From contig NZ_CP088952.1 of assembly GCF_021165955.1 (NCBI RefSeq), positions 3,658,001 through 3,722,000 of the forward strand: 64,000 nt of DNA. Reading direction: 5' to 3'. Positions 26,795 to 35,186 of the stretch are shown here, piece by piece. The stretch is from Massilia endophytica. Lineage in GTDB: Bacteria; Pseudomonadota; Gammaproteobacteria; Burkholderiales; Burkholderiaceae_D. The notes under the pieces are model-generated. The model saw only the letters and a list, made by a program, of their open reading frames with translations, ran no database searches and was not told the origin of the DNA. Made by a program: the position numbers and the translations under genes. The stretch's first letter is position 1. Every line of letters starts with the position of its first letter.

Positions 26795-27289
26795 ATGGCC
26801 GTTGACGCATACCTGCAAATTGAGGGCATCAAGGGAGAATCGACCGATGAGAGGCACAGGGACTGGATCGAAATTTCCCATGTTGTCTAGGCTGTCCATC
26901 AACCGCGGGCCACGACGATATCGACGGCAGGTGGCCACACCAGTGGCCGTGCCGAGCTTGCCAACATCAAGTTCGACAAGCTTGCGGACCTGGCCTCGCC
27001 GATCCTGCTCCAGACCTGCGCCGCTGGCAAGACAATTGCCAAAGCTGTATTCGAGTTCATGCGAGCAGATGGCGACGGCAAACCTATCCCCTATTTTCGA
27101 GTGGAGCTGGAGCACGTGATGATTTCGGACGTGGCACCGAATAGTGCTGACGGGGGCATTATCACGGAGCATGTCCAACTGGCGTATTCAAAGATCAAGT
27201 GGGCCTATACGAAGCAAAGCATCCAGGGTGGGGTACAAGGTAGCACTACCGGCGGTTGGGATTGCGCGGCTAACAAAATCGCTGCGTGA
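26795..27289 (+). pseudogene. hcp: Type VI secretion Hcp tube protein, interrupted by an amber codon
   Basis: The frame from ATG 26795 to TGA 27287-27289 encodes a complete 164-codon Hcp-like protein (MAVDAYLQIEGIKGES, IEISHVV, then AVHQP, ASPILLQTCAAGKTIAKAVFEFM, YFRVELEHVMISDV, LAYSKIKWAYTKQ). Codon 32, where Hcp proteins carry Trp in the ISHVxW segment, is TAG (26888-26890); a single G-to-A change from TGG explains it. No other frame break is seen. Hcp forms the expelled tube of the type VI system and carries effectors. It precedes an effector/immunity pair with a nine-base gap. Readthrough or a sequencing error are the alternatives to a true pseudogene. Confidence 0.85.
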
Positions 27290-27298
27290 GGTGCAGGT

Positions 27299-27715
27299 AT
27301 GCCATACGTGTACAGCGACGTGAGAAAGTTACAGGACAAACCCAAGGTGGACGGCGGTGAATGCGTCCGGCTGGTGCAGCACTACACTAACGTCGGCCAC
27401 ACCACAACTTGGCGGCAGGGAGAGCGGGTATTGGATGCGACAATCATTGCACCGGGAACCGTGATCGCCAACTTTACAAGAGAAGGGCGTTGGCCGGGCA
27501 AGACGAAAGGTAATCACGCTGCATTTTTCGTCGAATTCGGGCCGAGGGGTCCTGACGGCAAACCTACCTCTATCGTGATGATGGACCAATGGACCGGCGA
27601 TCGGAAAAAGGCCATCAGCGTCCGCAGCGTTCCGCGCCGGGGACAAAAGATGCACAGCGAGGGCAACATCTATGACGACTCCGACAACGCAGAGCATTTC
27701 TACGTGGTGAAATGA
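27299..27715 (+). CDS. BPSL0067 family protein, probable type VI amidase effector
   Basis: 138 residues with a GAGGTGCAGG ribosome site. The pattern is that of BPSL0067 proteins: an N-terminal LQDKPKVDGGECVRLVQHY with the candidate catalytic Cys, TTTWRQGERV, GTVIANF, then GNHAAFFVEF with the candidate catalytic His, and MMDQW. The Cys-His arrangement resembles NlpC/P60-type peptidoglycan amidases. It has no leader, consistent with delivery by Hcp. It lies between hcp and a periplasmic immunity-type gene that overlaps its stop (ATGA). Family recognition is good; the enzymatic role is inferred from fold and context. Confidence 0.82.
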   Translation: MPYVYSDVRKLQDKPKVDGGECVRLVQHYTNVGHTTTWRQGERVLDATIIAPGTVIANFTREGRWPGKTKGNHAAFFVEFGPRGPDGKPTSIVMMDQWTGDRKKAISVRSVPRRGQKMHSEGNIYDDSDNAEHFYVVK

Positions 27716-28149
27716 AAACTATCCTGACTGTGACTGCCATCGCATCTATACCACTTGCAGCTCTCGGGGCCGAATTGCGCATGCAATGTCCTGAACGCTA
27801 CCTGACCCGAGTTGTGAAACTTGCCGAAGTGCCGCAGGAGTGGCAAGGCGCCATAGCAACTGTTCGACCGGAACTGCTGCTTTCAGGCGGCGGTATGGTG
27901 GGAGGCCCCGTCGAACTCTATCCACCGGCAGACCTGCGTGGCAGCGATGTAAAGTCCAAGGTTGGCTGGAGCGAAACGCGATACCCGGTTGGTTCCGACG
28001 GGGAGAGCTGGGTCTATTGCGCCTACGGACAGGGCGGCGAAATTCAACTATTCCGTCGTATCGACGGGACCGGAGTGCGAGAGTGCTCGGTAAGAACTTC
28101 GCTACCAAAGGCACCAGCGCCGCCGGTGGTCGAGATCGTGTGCAGGTAG
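27712..28149 (+). CDS. STY0301 family protein, probable periplasmic immunity protein
   Basis: 145 residues starting MKTILTVTAIASIPLAALGAE, a Sec leader that sends the product to the periplasm, where an amidase toxin would act. The mature part has four spaced Cys residues (MQCPE, VYCAYG, RECSV and the final VCR) and the VELYPPADL and GWSETRYPV segments typical of STY0301 proteins. Its start overlaps the BPSL0067 gene's stop by four bases, which couples toxin and antidote. That pairing is the main evidence for immunity. Confidence 0.8.
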   Translation: MKTILTVTAIASIPLAALGAELRMQCPERYLTRVVKLAEVPQEWQGAIATVRPELLLSGGGMVGGPVELYPPADLRGSDVKSKVGWSETRYPVGSDGESWVYCAYGQGGEIQLFRRIDGTGVRECSVRTSLPKAPAPPVVEIVCR

Positions 28150-28303
28150 TTGCTAAACATCGCACATCAAGGCAGGTATCCCCATACGTACCTTAATTTG
28201 TACTGGCTCGAACTTGACCTGACCCACGGCCCGATAACTGGATACATCCGTACCCGTTGCCGCCGTTCGACGGCATCGTAACTATGGCTTTGCCGCGCCC
28301 AAA

Positions 28304-29245
28304 TTAAGGCAGCCAGATTATGTTCTCGCCATCCACTATGCCATTGCCGAGACATTGAAGCGAATATCCAAATTCTTCGCTTGTATCCACAACCCTGTAC
28401 GCCGATGCGGCGACGTAGGTGAGTTTTTCAATAACTGCTTTCGGCTTCAGTGCAACATTGGGGAATTGCTCAGACTTCGTTGATTGATAAAGTATCCCAT
28501 CGAGAATGGGCGTTGCCAAGAAATCTCTCGCAAGCGCCGACGTAACATCGTATAGCCCCGGCTTTTCTCTGCCATCATTGTCGATGACAGGCGCACATAG
28601 AAGCGTGTCCATGAAGTCGTCGCACAAGTGAATTGCGCTCATAGCGACGGGATCAGTCTGTTCGCAAAGAAATTGATGAATCGCCCTGAACGACGGATGC
28701 AGGCTAAAAGGAACCGGAACGCCACGCTTGAAATAAGCCATGATACCAATTGGTATTACGTGAAGCGCTCCTGCATGGTCACGGCGAGTTGTCGAGTAAA
28801 GGAAATTTACGACATCGCCTGTAACCGCGTTGATCTCTGCCAAAACGGCACTGACACTAGCGCTCTGCGTATCAAGGCTTGCATAGAAAACCGGCTCCTT
28901 CGCCGCATTTAACCGTCCCTGCGGAGCACGGTGCGCGAGATCTTCCGGGATATATGAAAGACGTGAGGTCGTTCTATAGAAGCGTCCGTTGTCGCCTTCC
29001 GAGTACTTCACGCCTCTTGTGAAATGTGTGTTTGATTCTAGTGGTATGGATACCGGAACCCCAAGAGTGAACCTGGTCAGCTTGCTGACAAGGTCAGCAA
29101 TTCTCGACTCATCAACCTTTGTTCGCCCATCAACGTGCGCGTCCAACTCTCCCACGATAGCTTGAACGGTTGACAAATGTTCTGAAGCACAACGATTGAG
29201 TTCCTGTGCTTTGTGAAGAAGCGCCTTTTTGATATTCCCGTGCAT
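28304..29245 (-). CDS. RES-domain-like protein
   Basis: 313 residues. A helical N-terminal part (1-70) has no recognised domain. From about residue 75 the sequence follows the RES fold: GRFYRTTSRLSYIP, then PQGRLNAAKEPVFYASL (108-124), an acidic VLAEI with Glu137, and late in the protein ILYQSTKSEQFPNVALKPKAV. RES proteins are NAD-consuming toxins or related ADP-ribosyltransferase-fold enzymes, usually encoded after an Xre-like antitoxin. No antitoxin gene is adjacent, and the N-terminal extension is unusual. Composition is low in GC, unlike the S41 operon beside it. A non-toxin role remains possible. Confidence 0.6.
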   Translation of the reverse strand: MHGNIKKALLHKAQELNRCASEHLSTVQAIVGELDAHVDGRTKVDESRIADLVSKLTRFTLGVPVSIPLESNTHFTRGVKYSEGDNGRFYRTTSRLSYIPEDLAHRAPQGRLNAAKEPVFYASLDTQSASVSAVLAEINAVTGDVVNFLYSTTRRDHAGALHVIPIGIMAYFKRGVPVPFSLHPSFRAIHQFLCEQTDPVAMSAIHLCDDFMDTLLCAPVIDNDGREKPGLYDVTSALARDFLATPILDGILYQSTKSEQFPNVALKPKAVIEKLTYVAASAYRVVDTSEEFGYSLQCLGNGIVDGENIIWLP

Positions 29246-29386
29246 GTTTCGTCCGTTCCGAGAAGGAGCGCGTCAAGGGTTAGGAGGCCGCAAATGATGC
29301 CGCCCCCCTCTGCCCAGGGCAATTGCATAGGACTCTAACTTCTCCGGCGTTGATGTCAGGTCTGTCTGGGCTGCTACACTTAACTG

Positions 29387-30871
29387 TCATTTTCCGGCCA
29401 GGTCGCGTTCGACGGTTCTCAGGAAGGTGGACGTGGACCAGTCCACATCCCTCACCATGATGGCGGGCGCATAGCCCACGCCGTTGCCGCGTGGGCGGCC
29501 CACGTAGACCTTGTTCGGAATGATGGCGCCCGCCAAGCCCGATTCCAGCATAACGAGGCGCACTTCCATGTAGGTGGAGTCGGCCGAACTGGGCGCGCCG
29601 ATCAGCTTCGTGTTCGGGAAGCGGGTGAACACGTCCAGCGCGTCGAGGCAGGCGCTTGCGCACTGGCCCGGCACGATGACGTACACCGGCTTCGTGAACG
29701 CAGGCGGATCGCCCGCCACGTCCGCCTCGGGATTGGGCACGGGCTTGCCGTCGTCCTCGTCGCGCTTGACCCAGAACTTGTCGCCCTTGGCCAGGGCCGC
29801 CTGCATGCCCTTGGAGATGCCGCGCGCCCAGGCTTCCGTGTCCGGCTGCTTCTCGGCGACCATGCGCTCGGCCAGCTCGCCGAAATAGGCGGTGTTGCCG
29901 GGCGAGGCGCGATACCAGGTTTCGGTTTTCGCAAAGTAGGCGTCCATGCGGCGCTTGACACGGCCCTCGCCCCACAGCGCCGCCGCAAAATTCCTGCTCC
30001 AGGTGGAGGAACCGCCCTGGTTGTGGCGCAGGTCGATCACCACGGCATCCGCGTCGAGGAAGCGGTCGCGCTTCGCGGCCACCTCCCGATTCATGGCGGC
30101 GTAGGCGTCGCGGTCGGCCGCTTCCGGAGTGAATGTGGGCATGGCGGCCCAGAACAGCTTCGGACGCGGCTCCGTCAGGCCCACGGGCAGGCGGTCGCCG
30201 TTGATGGCTTCGTTGCGCCACTTCACGTACTGGTCGGTCCGCTCCTGCCAGGCCAGCTGCCGCGTGCTGCGCTTGCCTTCGCTCAGGAATTCGCAGCGCT
30301 GGGGCAGCTGGATGAAGGGATTGTGGCGGTCCGTAAACAGCCAGCGGCTCATGGACCACCACTGGCCCGGCTCGTCGATGCGGCCGAGGAAGCTGAACAG
30401 ATTGTCCCGCATCAGCTGCTCTACGGACTTTCCGTCGCAGGACAAAATCTGCGCGCCGCGCGCCGGGCCGCCCGGCTCGGAGGCGTACACATAGATGCCG
30501 TCGCCACGCCATACGGCAACGAAGCCGGGCCAGCGCTCCGGCTTGAGATAGGAATCCACTTTCCAGAACAGGCCCGCATGGCCGTCACGCACCAGCACGG
30601 TAAAACGCTGGATGGCGGCGGCATAGCCCGCGGCGTCTTCCACCTTGCCGGACAGCGCCAGCGCGCCGTCGCGGGCGGCCTGCAGGTGCTTGAGGAAATC
30701 CGTGTTGTGCACATCATGCACGCCGGGGTGGTTCTCCAGGGTGAGCTGGTAGCCCGCCTCGATATCGCGCTGGAGGGCGGCGCGCCATTGCTCGGGCGTT
30801 TGCGGTGCGGCGGCATGCGCGCCGCCAGCCGCGCCCAGGACGAGCGCGGCGGCAAGGATACGTCGTGTCAT
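29387..30871 (-). CDS. S41 family peptidase (tail-specific protease-like)
   Basis: 494 residues with a Sec leader (MTRRILAAALVLGAAGGAHA). Two S41 landmarks are visible: VVIDLRHNQGGSSTWSRNFA, the strand before the active site, and YVIVPGQCASACLDALDVF, where the Ser after Ala is the likely nucleophile. The closing TKLIGAPSSADSTYMEVRLV loop follows. It is predicted to be a periplasmic or secreted peptidase. Its start overlaps the stop of a 42-residue membrane protein (ATGA). It is the last gene of the EamA-mgsA-qor operon. Confidence 0.85.
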   Translation of the reverse strand: MTRRILAAALVLGAAGGAHAAAPQTPEQWRAALQRDIEAGYQLTLENHPGVHDVHNTDFLKHLQAARDGALALSGKVEDAAGYAAAIQRFTVLVRDGHAGLFWKVDSYLKPERWPGFVAVWRGDGIYVYASEPGGPARGAQILSCDGKSVEQLMRDNLFSFLGRIDEPGQWWSMSRWLFTDRHNPFIQLPQRCEFLSEGKRSTRQLAWQERTDQYVKWRNEAINGDRLPVGLTEPRPKLFWAAMPTFTPEAADRDAYAAMNREVAAKRDRFLDADAVVIDLRHNQGGSSTWSRNFAAALWGEGRVKRRMDAYFAKTETWYRASPGNTAYFGELAERMVAEKQPDTEAWARGISKGMQAALAKGDKFWVKRDEDDGKPVPNPEADVAGDPPAFTKPVYVIVPGQCASACLDALDVFTRFPNTKLIGAPSSADSTYMEVRLVMLESGLAGAIIPNKVYVGRPRGNGVGYAPAIMVRDVDWSTSTFLRTVERDLAGK

Positions 30872-30996
30872 GAAAAATATTTTTCGCTGGCGAAAGTGAT
30901 GAGGCCCACCAGGGCCACGGCGCAGAGCAGAACGATGAGCAGCCGTCCGAACTTCGGGCTGCCGTCGTCATCGTCCTGCGAATGAGGTTCAGTCAT
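30868..30996 (-). CDS. Small single-pass membrane protein, 42 residues
   Basis: An open frame starting MTEPHSQDDDDGSPKFGRLL and ending FASEKYFS. The acidic N-terminal third is followed by one hydrophobic helix (about 18-36). It begins two bases after the quinone oxidoreductase stop and ends inside the S41 gene's start (ATGA), leaving no spare bases; such tight packing argues for a real gene. The function is unknown. It may assist or tether the exported peptidase. Confidence 0.65.
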   Translation of the reverse strand: MTEPHSQDDDDGSPKFGRLLIVLLCAVALVGLITFASEKYFS

Positions 30997-30998
30997 GT

Positions 30999-31976
30999 TC
31001 AGTGCGGTAAAAGGATGGACGAACCGGTGGTCTTGCGCGACTCCAGATCGGTGTGGGCCTGTCCCACATCGGCCAGATTATAGCGTTGATTGATTGCAAT
31101 TTTGACCTCGCCGCTGGCCACCACGCCGAACAGGGATTTAGCTGACGCTTCCAGGTCTTCGCGTTTGGCCACATAGTGGCCCAGCGTGGGCCGCGTCACG
31201 TACAGCGAACCGCGGGACTGCAGCTCGGAAGGCGAGAAGGCGGGCGCTGGTCCGGAGGAATTGCCGAAGCTCACCATCAGGCCCAGGGGCGAGAGGCAGT
31301 CCAGGGAGCCGAAGAAGGTGTCCTGGCCGATGGAGTCGTAGACCACGGAAACGCCCTTGCCCTCCGTGAGCTCCTTCACCTTCTCCACGAAATTCTCGCG
31401 CTTGTAGTTGATGGCGTGCGCCGCGCCGTTCTCGATGGCGAGGGCCGCCTTCTCTTCCGAACTCACGGTGCCGATCAGGTTCACGCCCATCACGCGCGCC
31501 CACTGGCAGGCAATGAGGCCGACGCCGCCCGCGGCAGCATGGAAGAGAATCGTGTCGCCCGGCTTCAGCTGGGCCGTGCGGTGCAGCAGGTACTGCACGG
31601 TCATGCCCTGCAGCATCATCGCGGCGGCGGTATCGAAGGCGATCTGCTTTGGCAGTACCACCAGGATGTTCGCAGGCATATTGCGCAGCTGCGCGTAGGC
31701 GCCGTTGGGCCGGGCGGCGTAGGCCACGCGGTCGCCTACCTTCACCTCGGTGACCCCTTCGCCCACCGCCTCCACCACGCCCGCACCTTCCTGGCCCAGG
31801 CCGTTCGGCAGGGGCTGGGGATAGAGGCCGGTGCGGAAGTAGACGTCGATGAAGTTCACGCCGATGGCCTCGTTGCGCACGGTGGCTTCGCCGGGGCCGG
31901 GCGGCCCCACGTCCACGTCCACATACTCCATCACCTCCGGACCGCCGGTCCGGGACATGCGGATTGCCTTGCTCAT
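30999..31976 (-). CDS. NADPH:quinone oxidoreductase (zeta-crystallin type, MDR family)
   Basis: 325 residues, equal to E. coli QorA in length. The start MSKAIRMSRTGGPEVMEYVD has a full AAGGAGG site. Signatures include GVNFIDVYFRTGLYP, GLGQEGAGVVEAVGEGV, the nucleotide-binding HAAAGGVGLIACQWARVMG and the VYDSIGQDTFFGSLDCL segment. There is no structural-zinc Cys cluster, as expected for quinone reductases. It reduces quinones with NADPH in the cytosol. It is ten bases downstream of mgsA in one operon. Confidence 0.92.
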   Translation of the reverse strand: MSKAIRMSRTGGPEVMEYVDVDVGPPGPGEATVRNEAIGVNFIDVYFRTGLYPQPLPNGLGQEGAGVVEAVGEGVTEVKVGDRVAYAARPNGAYAQLRNMPANILVVLPKQIAFDTAAAMMLQGMTVQYLLHRTAQLKPGDTILFHAAAGGVGLIACQWARVMGVNLIGTVSSEEKAALAIENGAAHAINYKRENFVEKVKELTEGKGVSVVYDSIGQDTFFGSLDCLSPLGLMVSFGNSSGPAPAFSPSELQSRGSLYVTRPTLGHYVAKREDLEASAKSLFGVVASGEVKIAINQRYNLADVGQAHTDLESRKTTGSSILLPH

Positions 31977-31986
31977 GGCAGCCTCC

Positions 31987-32376
31987 TTACTGTTGGGTTG
32001 CGAAGCGCGCGCGCAGCTGGTCCAGCACCAGGTGGGCCGTGGCGACGTTGGTGGCGCAAGCCACATTGTGCACGTCGCAGGCGCGCACCAGGGCGTTGAT
32101 GTCCGGTTCGTGCGGCTGCGGCGTCATGGGGTCGCGCAGGAAGATCACGGCGTCGATCTGGTCCTCCACCAGCAGGGAGCCGATCTGCAGGTCGCCGCCC
32201 AGCGGCCCGGAATGCTTGCGGTCCACCGCCAGGCCCAGCTCGTTGGCCAGGCGGCCGCCCGTGGTGCCGGTGGCGGTCAGGGTGCACTGGCGCAGGAACT
32301 CCACGTATTCGCCCGCCAGGGCAATCATGTCGTCTTTCTTCTTGTCGTGGGCAATGAGGGCGATACGGGGCTTCAT
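31987..32376 (-). CDS. mgsA: Methylglyoxal synthase
   Basis: 129 residues, close to the usual 130-155. IALIAHDKKKDDMIA at the start, the phosphate-binding TATGTTGGRL, SGPLGGDLQIG and IFLRDPMTPQPHEPDINALVRACDVH together are diagnostic. The enzyme converts dihydroxyacetone phosphate to methylglyoxal and phosphate, a bypass of lower glycolysis. Its start overlaps the stop of the EamA transporter gene by four bases, and a quinone oxidoreductase gene follows. An upstream open extension lies inside the transporter gene and is not used. Confidence 0.96.
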   Translation of the reverse strand: MKPRIALIAHDKKKDDMIALAGEYVEFLRQCTLTATGTTGGRLANELGLAVDRKHSGPLGGDLQIGSLLVEDQIDAVIFLRDPMTPQPHEPDINALVRACDVHNVACATNVATAHLVLDQLRARFATQQ

Positions 32377-33299
32377 GGACGTAGTTCTCTCTTGGCGTTG
32401 GAAAGCAGGTAGATGCCGGACATGACGAGCGCGGTGCCCGCCAGCTGCCAGGCGCTCACGGGTTCGGCCAGTATGACGGCCCCCAGCAGCAGTGTCGACA
32501 CGGGGCCGATCATTCCTGCCTGGGAAGCCACGCCCGCGCCGATGCGCTGCACGGCGATCATGGTCATGAAGACGGGCATCACGGTGCACAGCAGGCCGTT
32601 CATCAGCGAGAGCCAGTAGACGGGCATGGGCTGGACCAGCATGCCTGCTGGCCGCAGCAGGAAGAACTGGCCGATGCAGGCGGCGCTGGACACGCACATG
32701 GCATAGGCGACCAGGCGCAGCGAGCCGATGCGCTTGACCATCTCGCCCGAGCCCAGCAGGTACAGGCCATAGCTGACGGCCGAGCCCAGCACCAGCAGCG
32801 AGCCCACCAGCACATTGCGGTTGCCGCCCTCCAGGTCATGCAGGAAGACGAGCACGATGCCGCCGTAGGAAACGAACAGCGCCAGCCATTGGGCGCGGCT
32901 GATGTGCTTCTTCAGCACCGAAGCGGAAATGAGCAGCACGAAGCTGGGCGTGAGGAAGAGGATCAGGCGCTCCAGGCCCACGGTGATGTATTGCAGACCC
33001 AGGAAGTCGAGGAAGCTGGAAAGATAGTAGCCCACCAGGCCCAGGCCCACGATGCGCCAGCGGTCGGCGTTCGACAGCGGCGGGCCGCTGCGCATCTTCC
33101 ACACGGCCACGGCGGCAAACACGGGCAGGGAAAACAGCATGCGGAAGGCAAGCACCGTGACCGCATCCATGTGATACCGGTACATCAGCTTGGCCAGCAC
33201 GGCCTTGGTGGAAAACAGCACCGCGCCCCCGATGGCGATCGCGAGCCCGCTCAGATAGGTGGCCCGCGCGGCGGCGGCATCCCTTGTGCTTGTGGTCAT
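32373..33299 (-). CDS. EamA/DMT family transporter
   Basis: 308 residues with ten predicted membrane helices in two EamA repeats: the first (about 18-150) opens with GLAIAIGGAVLFSTKAVLAKL, the second (about 163-300) with LVGSLLVLGSAVSYGLYLLGSGEM. The family exports metabolites such as amino acids or drugs across the inner membrane; the substrate cannot be told. It is the first gene of the operon with mgsA and the quinone oxidoreductase, joined to mgsA by an ATGA overlap. Confidence 0.9.
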   Translation of the reverse strand: MTTSTRDAAAARATYLSGLAIAIGGAVLFSTKAVLAKLMYRYHMDAVTVLAFRMLFSLPVFAAVAVWKMRSGPPLSNADRWRIVGLGLVGYYLSSFLDFLGLQYITVGLERLILFLTPSFVLLISASVLKKHISRAQWLALFVSYGGIVLVFLHDLEGGNRNVLVGSLLVLGSAVSYGLYLLGSGEMVKRIGSLRLVAYAMCVSSAACIGQFFLLRPAGMLVQPMPVYWLSLMNGLLCTVMPVFMTMIAVQRIGAGVASQAGMIGPVSTLLLGAVILAEPVSAWQLAGTALVMSGIYLLSNAKRELRP

Positions 33300-33466
33300 T
33301 CCTTCATTGTAAGAGAAACAGGCTTTTCCCGCTGGCGGGGCCCATTTTCCAATCTGAAATGTTGCCGCGCGAAATTGCTTGCGCAGACGCGACAGCTCGT
33401 CTTTTTAGGCGTACTCTTTCGTTATAAAAATTACATTCTTTTTCGGCAACAAAAAGGAGTGGAATC

Positions 33467-34351
33467 ATGGCGGACACACTCATTTTGGGAGGCACCAACG
33501 GGAACGACACACTGACCGGCGGTGATGGTAATGATTACATTTATGGCAATGGAGGAGCAGATATTATGAGTGGTGGAAACGGCGACGATCGTCTGTACAG
33601 CGGTGAAATCTATCGTGAGGGCGGCAACCTTCCCGACACTGTTGGCGATGTGTTCCATGGGGGAGCAGGCAACGACATCATGTTCGGCGGCGATGGCAAC
33701 GACCGCATGGATGGCGAAGCCGGCAACGATCAGGTAAATGGGGGTAAAGGCCACGACTGGCTCGCCGGCGGTCCTGGCAACGATACCCTGGACGGTGGCG
33801 CAGGCTTCGACACGGCGGTGTTTGCCGGCGTGCGGGCGGACTACACCGTCGGGCGCGATCCGGCCACAGGCATGCCGGTGGGGGTGCTCACGAGCGCCAG
33901 TGGGGAGTCGGATACCCTGGTCGGCATCGAGCGGGTGCAGTTCGCCGACACGGCCGTGGCCTACGACATCAGCGGCGACGCGGGCCAGATCTACCGCCTC
34001 TACCAGGCGGTGTTCAACCGCCAGCCCGACCAGGCAGGCATGGGCTTCTGGCTCAGCGTGGCGGAAGACCGGGGCTGGAGCATGCGCGACATCGCCTCCG
34101 GCTTCTTCAACAGCGACGAGTTCCGCACCATGTATGCCAGCAATTCGGACGCGGACTTCCTGGCCAAGCTGTACCTGAACGCCCTGCACCGGCCCTATGA
34201 CCAGGCAGGCCTGGACTCCTGGCTGCATGCCATCAGCCTGGGCGTGACGCGCGAGGAAATCCTGCTGGGCTTTGCGGAAAGCGCGGAGAACCAGGCGCAG
34301 GTCATTGGCAGCATCCAGAACGGCATCACCTACACGCCGTTTATCGCCTGA
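33467..34351 (+). CDS. RTX calcium-binding repeat protein with DUF4214 domain
   Basis: 294 residues with no N-terminal leader. Residues about 8-115 are glycine-aspartate nonapeptide (GGxGxDxLx) repeats such as GGDGNDYIYGNGGADIMSGG and GGPGNDTLDGGAGFD. Residues about 165-290 are a DUF4214 domain (IYRLYQAVFNRQPDQAGMGFW, LYLNALHRPYDQAGLDSWL), ending ESAENQAQVIGSIQNGITY. The lack of a leader and the RTX repeats point to type I secretion with a C-terminal signal; a matching exporter is encoded at 60-64 kb. The start has an AAGGAG site. No catalytic domain is present, so an adhesive or surface-coat role is possible. Confidence 0.9.
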   Translation: MADTLILGGTNGNDTLTGGDGNDYIYGNGGADIMSGGNGDDRLYSGEIYREGGNLPDTVGDVFHGGAGNDIMFGGDGNDRMDGEAGNDQVNGGKGHDWLAGGPGNDTLDGGAGFDTAVFAGVRADYTVGRDPATGMPVGVLTSASGESDTLVGIERVQFADTAVAYDISGDAGQIYRLYQAVFNRQPDQAGMGFWLSVAEDRGWSMRDIASGFFNSDEFRTMYASNSDADFLAKLYLNALHRPYDQAGLDSWLHAISLGVTREEILLGFAESAENQAQVIGSIQNGITYTPFIA

Positions 34352-34381
34352 GGCTTCCCCGGCGGGCGCGCAATCCGAGGG

Positions 34382-34405
34382 GGGCGGTATGCTAGAATAC
34401 CGCCC
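34382..34405. promoter_or_regulatory. Hairpin overlapping a -10-like box before yebC
   Basis: gggcggtat (34382-34390) and ataccgccc (34397-34405) form a perfect nine-base stem around gctaga. The same bases contain TAGAAT, a good -10 match, 38 bases before the yebC start. It may be the end of the RTX gene transcript, part of the yebC promoter, or both; no clear -35 box is seen. Confidence 0.4.
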
Positions 34406-34436
34406 TCGATTGCATACCGTCTAAGGAAGACCGAAC

Positions 34437-35162
34437 ATGGCTGGACACAGCAAATGGGCCAATATCAAGCATAAAAAGGCTGCAACGGACGCCAAGCGCG
34501 GCAAGATCTGGACGCGCCTGATCAAGGAAATCACGGTCGCGGCCCGCATGGGCGGCGGCGACATCAACGCCAACCCCCGCCTGCGTCTGGCGGTGGACAA
34601 GGCAGCCGACGCCAACATGCCGAAGGATAACGTGCAACGCGCGATCACGCGCGGCACCGGCGGCGACGAGGGCGCCAACTACGAAGAAGTACGCTACGAG
34701 GGCTACGGCATCGGCGGCGCGGCCATTATCGTGGACTGCATGACGGACAACCGCGTGCGCACGGTGGCCGAAGTTCGCCACGCTTTCAGCAAATACGGCG
34801 GCAATATGGGCGCCGAGAACAGCGTGTCCTTCCTGTTCAAGCACTGCGGCCAGTTCCTGTTCGCCCCCGGCACCGACGAGGCCAAGCTGATGGACGCGGC
34901 CCTGGAGGCGGGCGCCGAGGACGTGGTCGCGGACGAGGAAGGCGGCTTCGAAGTGCTGTGCGCGCCGAACGATTTCGCCGCCGTGAAGGATGCGCTGGAA
35001 GCGGCGGGCTTCAAGGCCGAAGTGGCGGAAGTGATCATGAAGCCGTCCACCGAGACCGTGTTCACGGGGGACGACGCCATCAAGATGCAGAAGCTGCTGG
35101 ACGCGCTGGAAAACCTGGACGACACCCAGGAAGTCTATACCAACGCCGTCATCGAAGACTAA
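34437..35162 (+). CDS. YebC/PmpR family DNA-binding regulatory protein
   Basis: 241 residues, canonical length, opening MAGHSKWANIKHKKAATDAKRGKIWTRL, the family signature. NPRLRLAVDKAADANMPKDNVQRAI and the acidic loop after FEVLCAPNDF match throughout. Proteins of this family act as transcriptional regulators, and some members relieve ribosome stalling at proline-rich stretches. The gene heads the purD-hemF-nadD run; its stop is 24 bases before purD. Confidence 0.96.
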   Translation: MAGHSKWANIKHKKAATDAKRGKIWTRLIKEITVAARMGGGDINANPRLRLAVDKAADANMPKDNVQRAITRGTGGDEGANYEEVRYEGYGIGGAAIIVDCMTDNRVRTVAEVRHAFSKYGGNMGAENSVSFLFKHCGQFLFAPGTDEAKLMDAALEAGAEDVVADEEGGFEVLCAPNDFAAVKDALEAAGFKAEVAEVIMKPSTETVFTGDDAIKMQKLLDALENLDDTQEVYTNAVIED

Positions 35163-35186
35163 GCTCAACCCACCTCACAAGTCCTT

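Noticed and set aside
29280..30512. A 410-codon minus frame within the S41 peptidase gene
   Set aside because: It is out of frame with the leader and S41 motifs and has a shadow-like Arg/Gly/Ala composition.
33500..33830. Regularly spaced short repeats that might suggest a CRISPR or tandem array
   Set aside because: The repeats are in-frame glycine-aspartate RTX codons within a protein, not direct DNA repeats with unique spacers.
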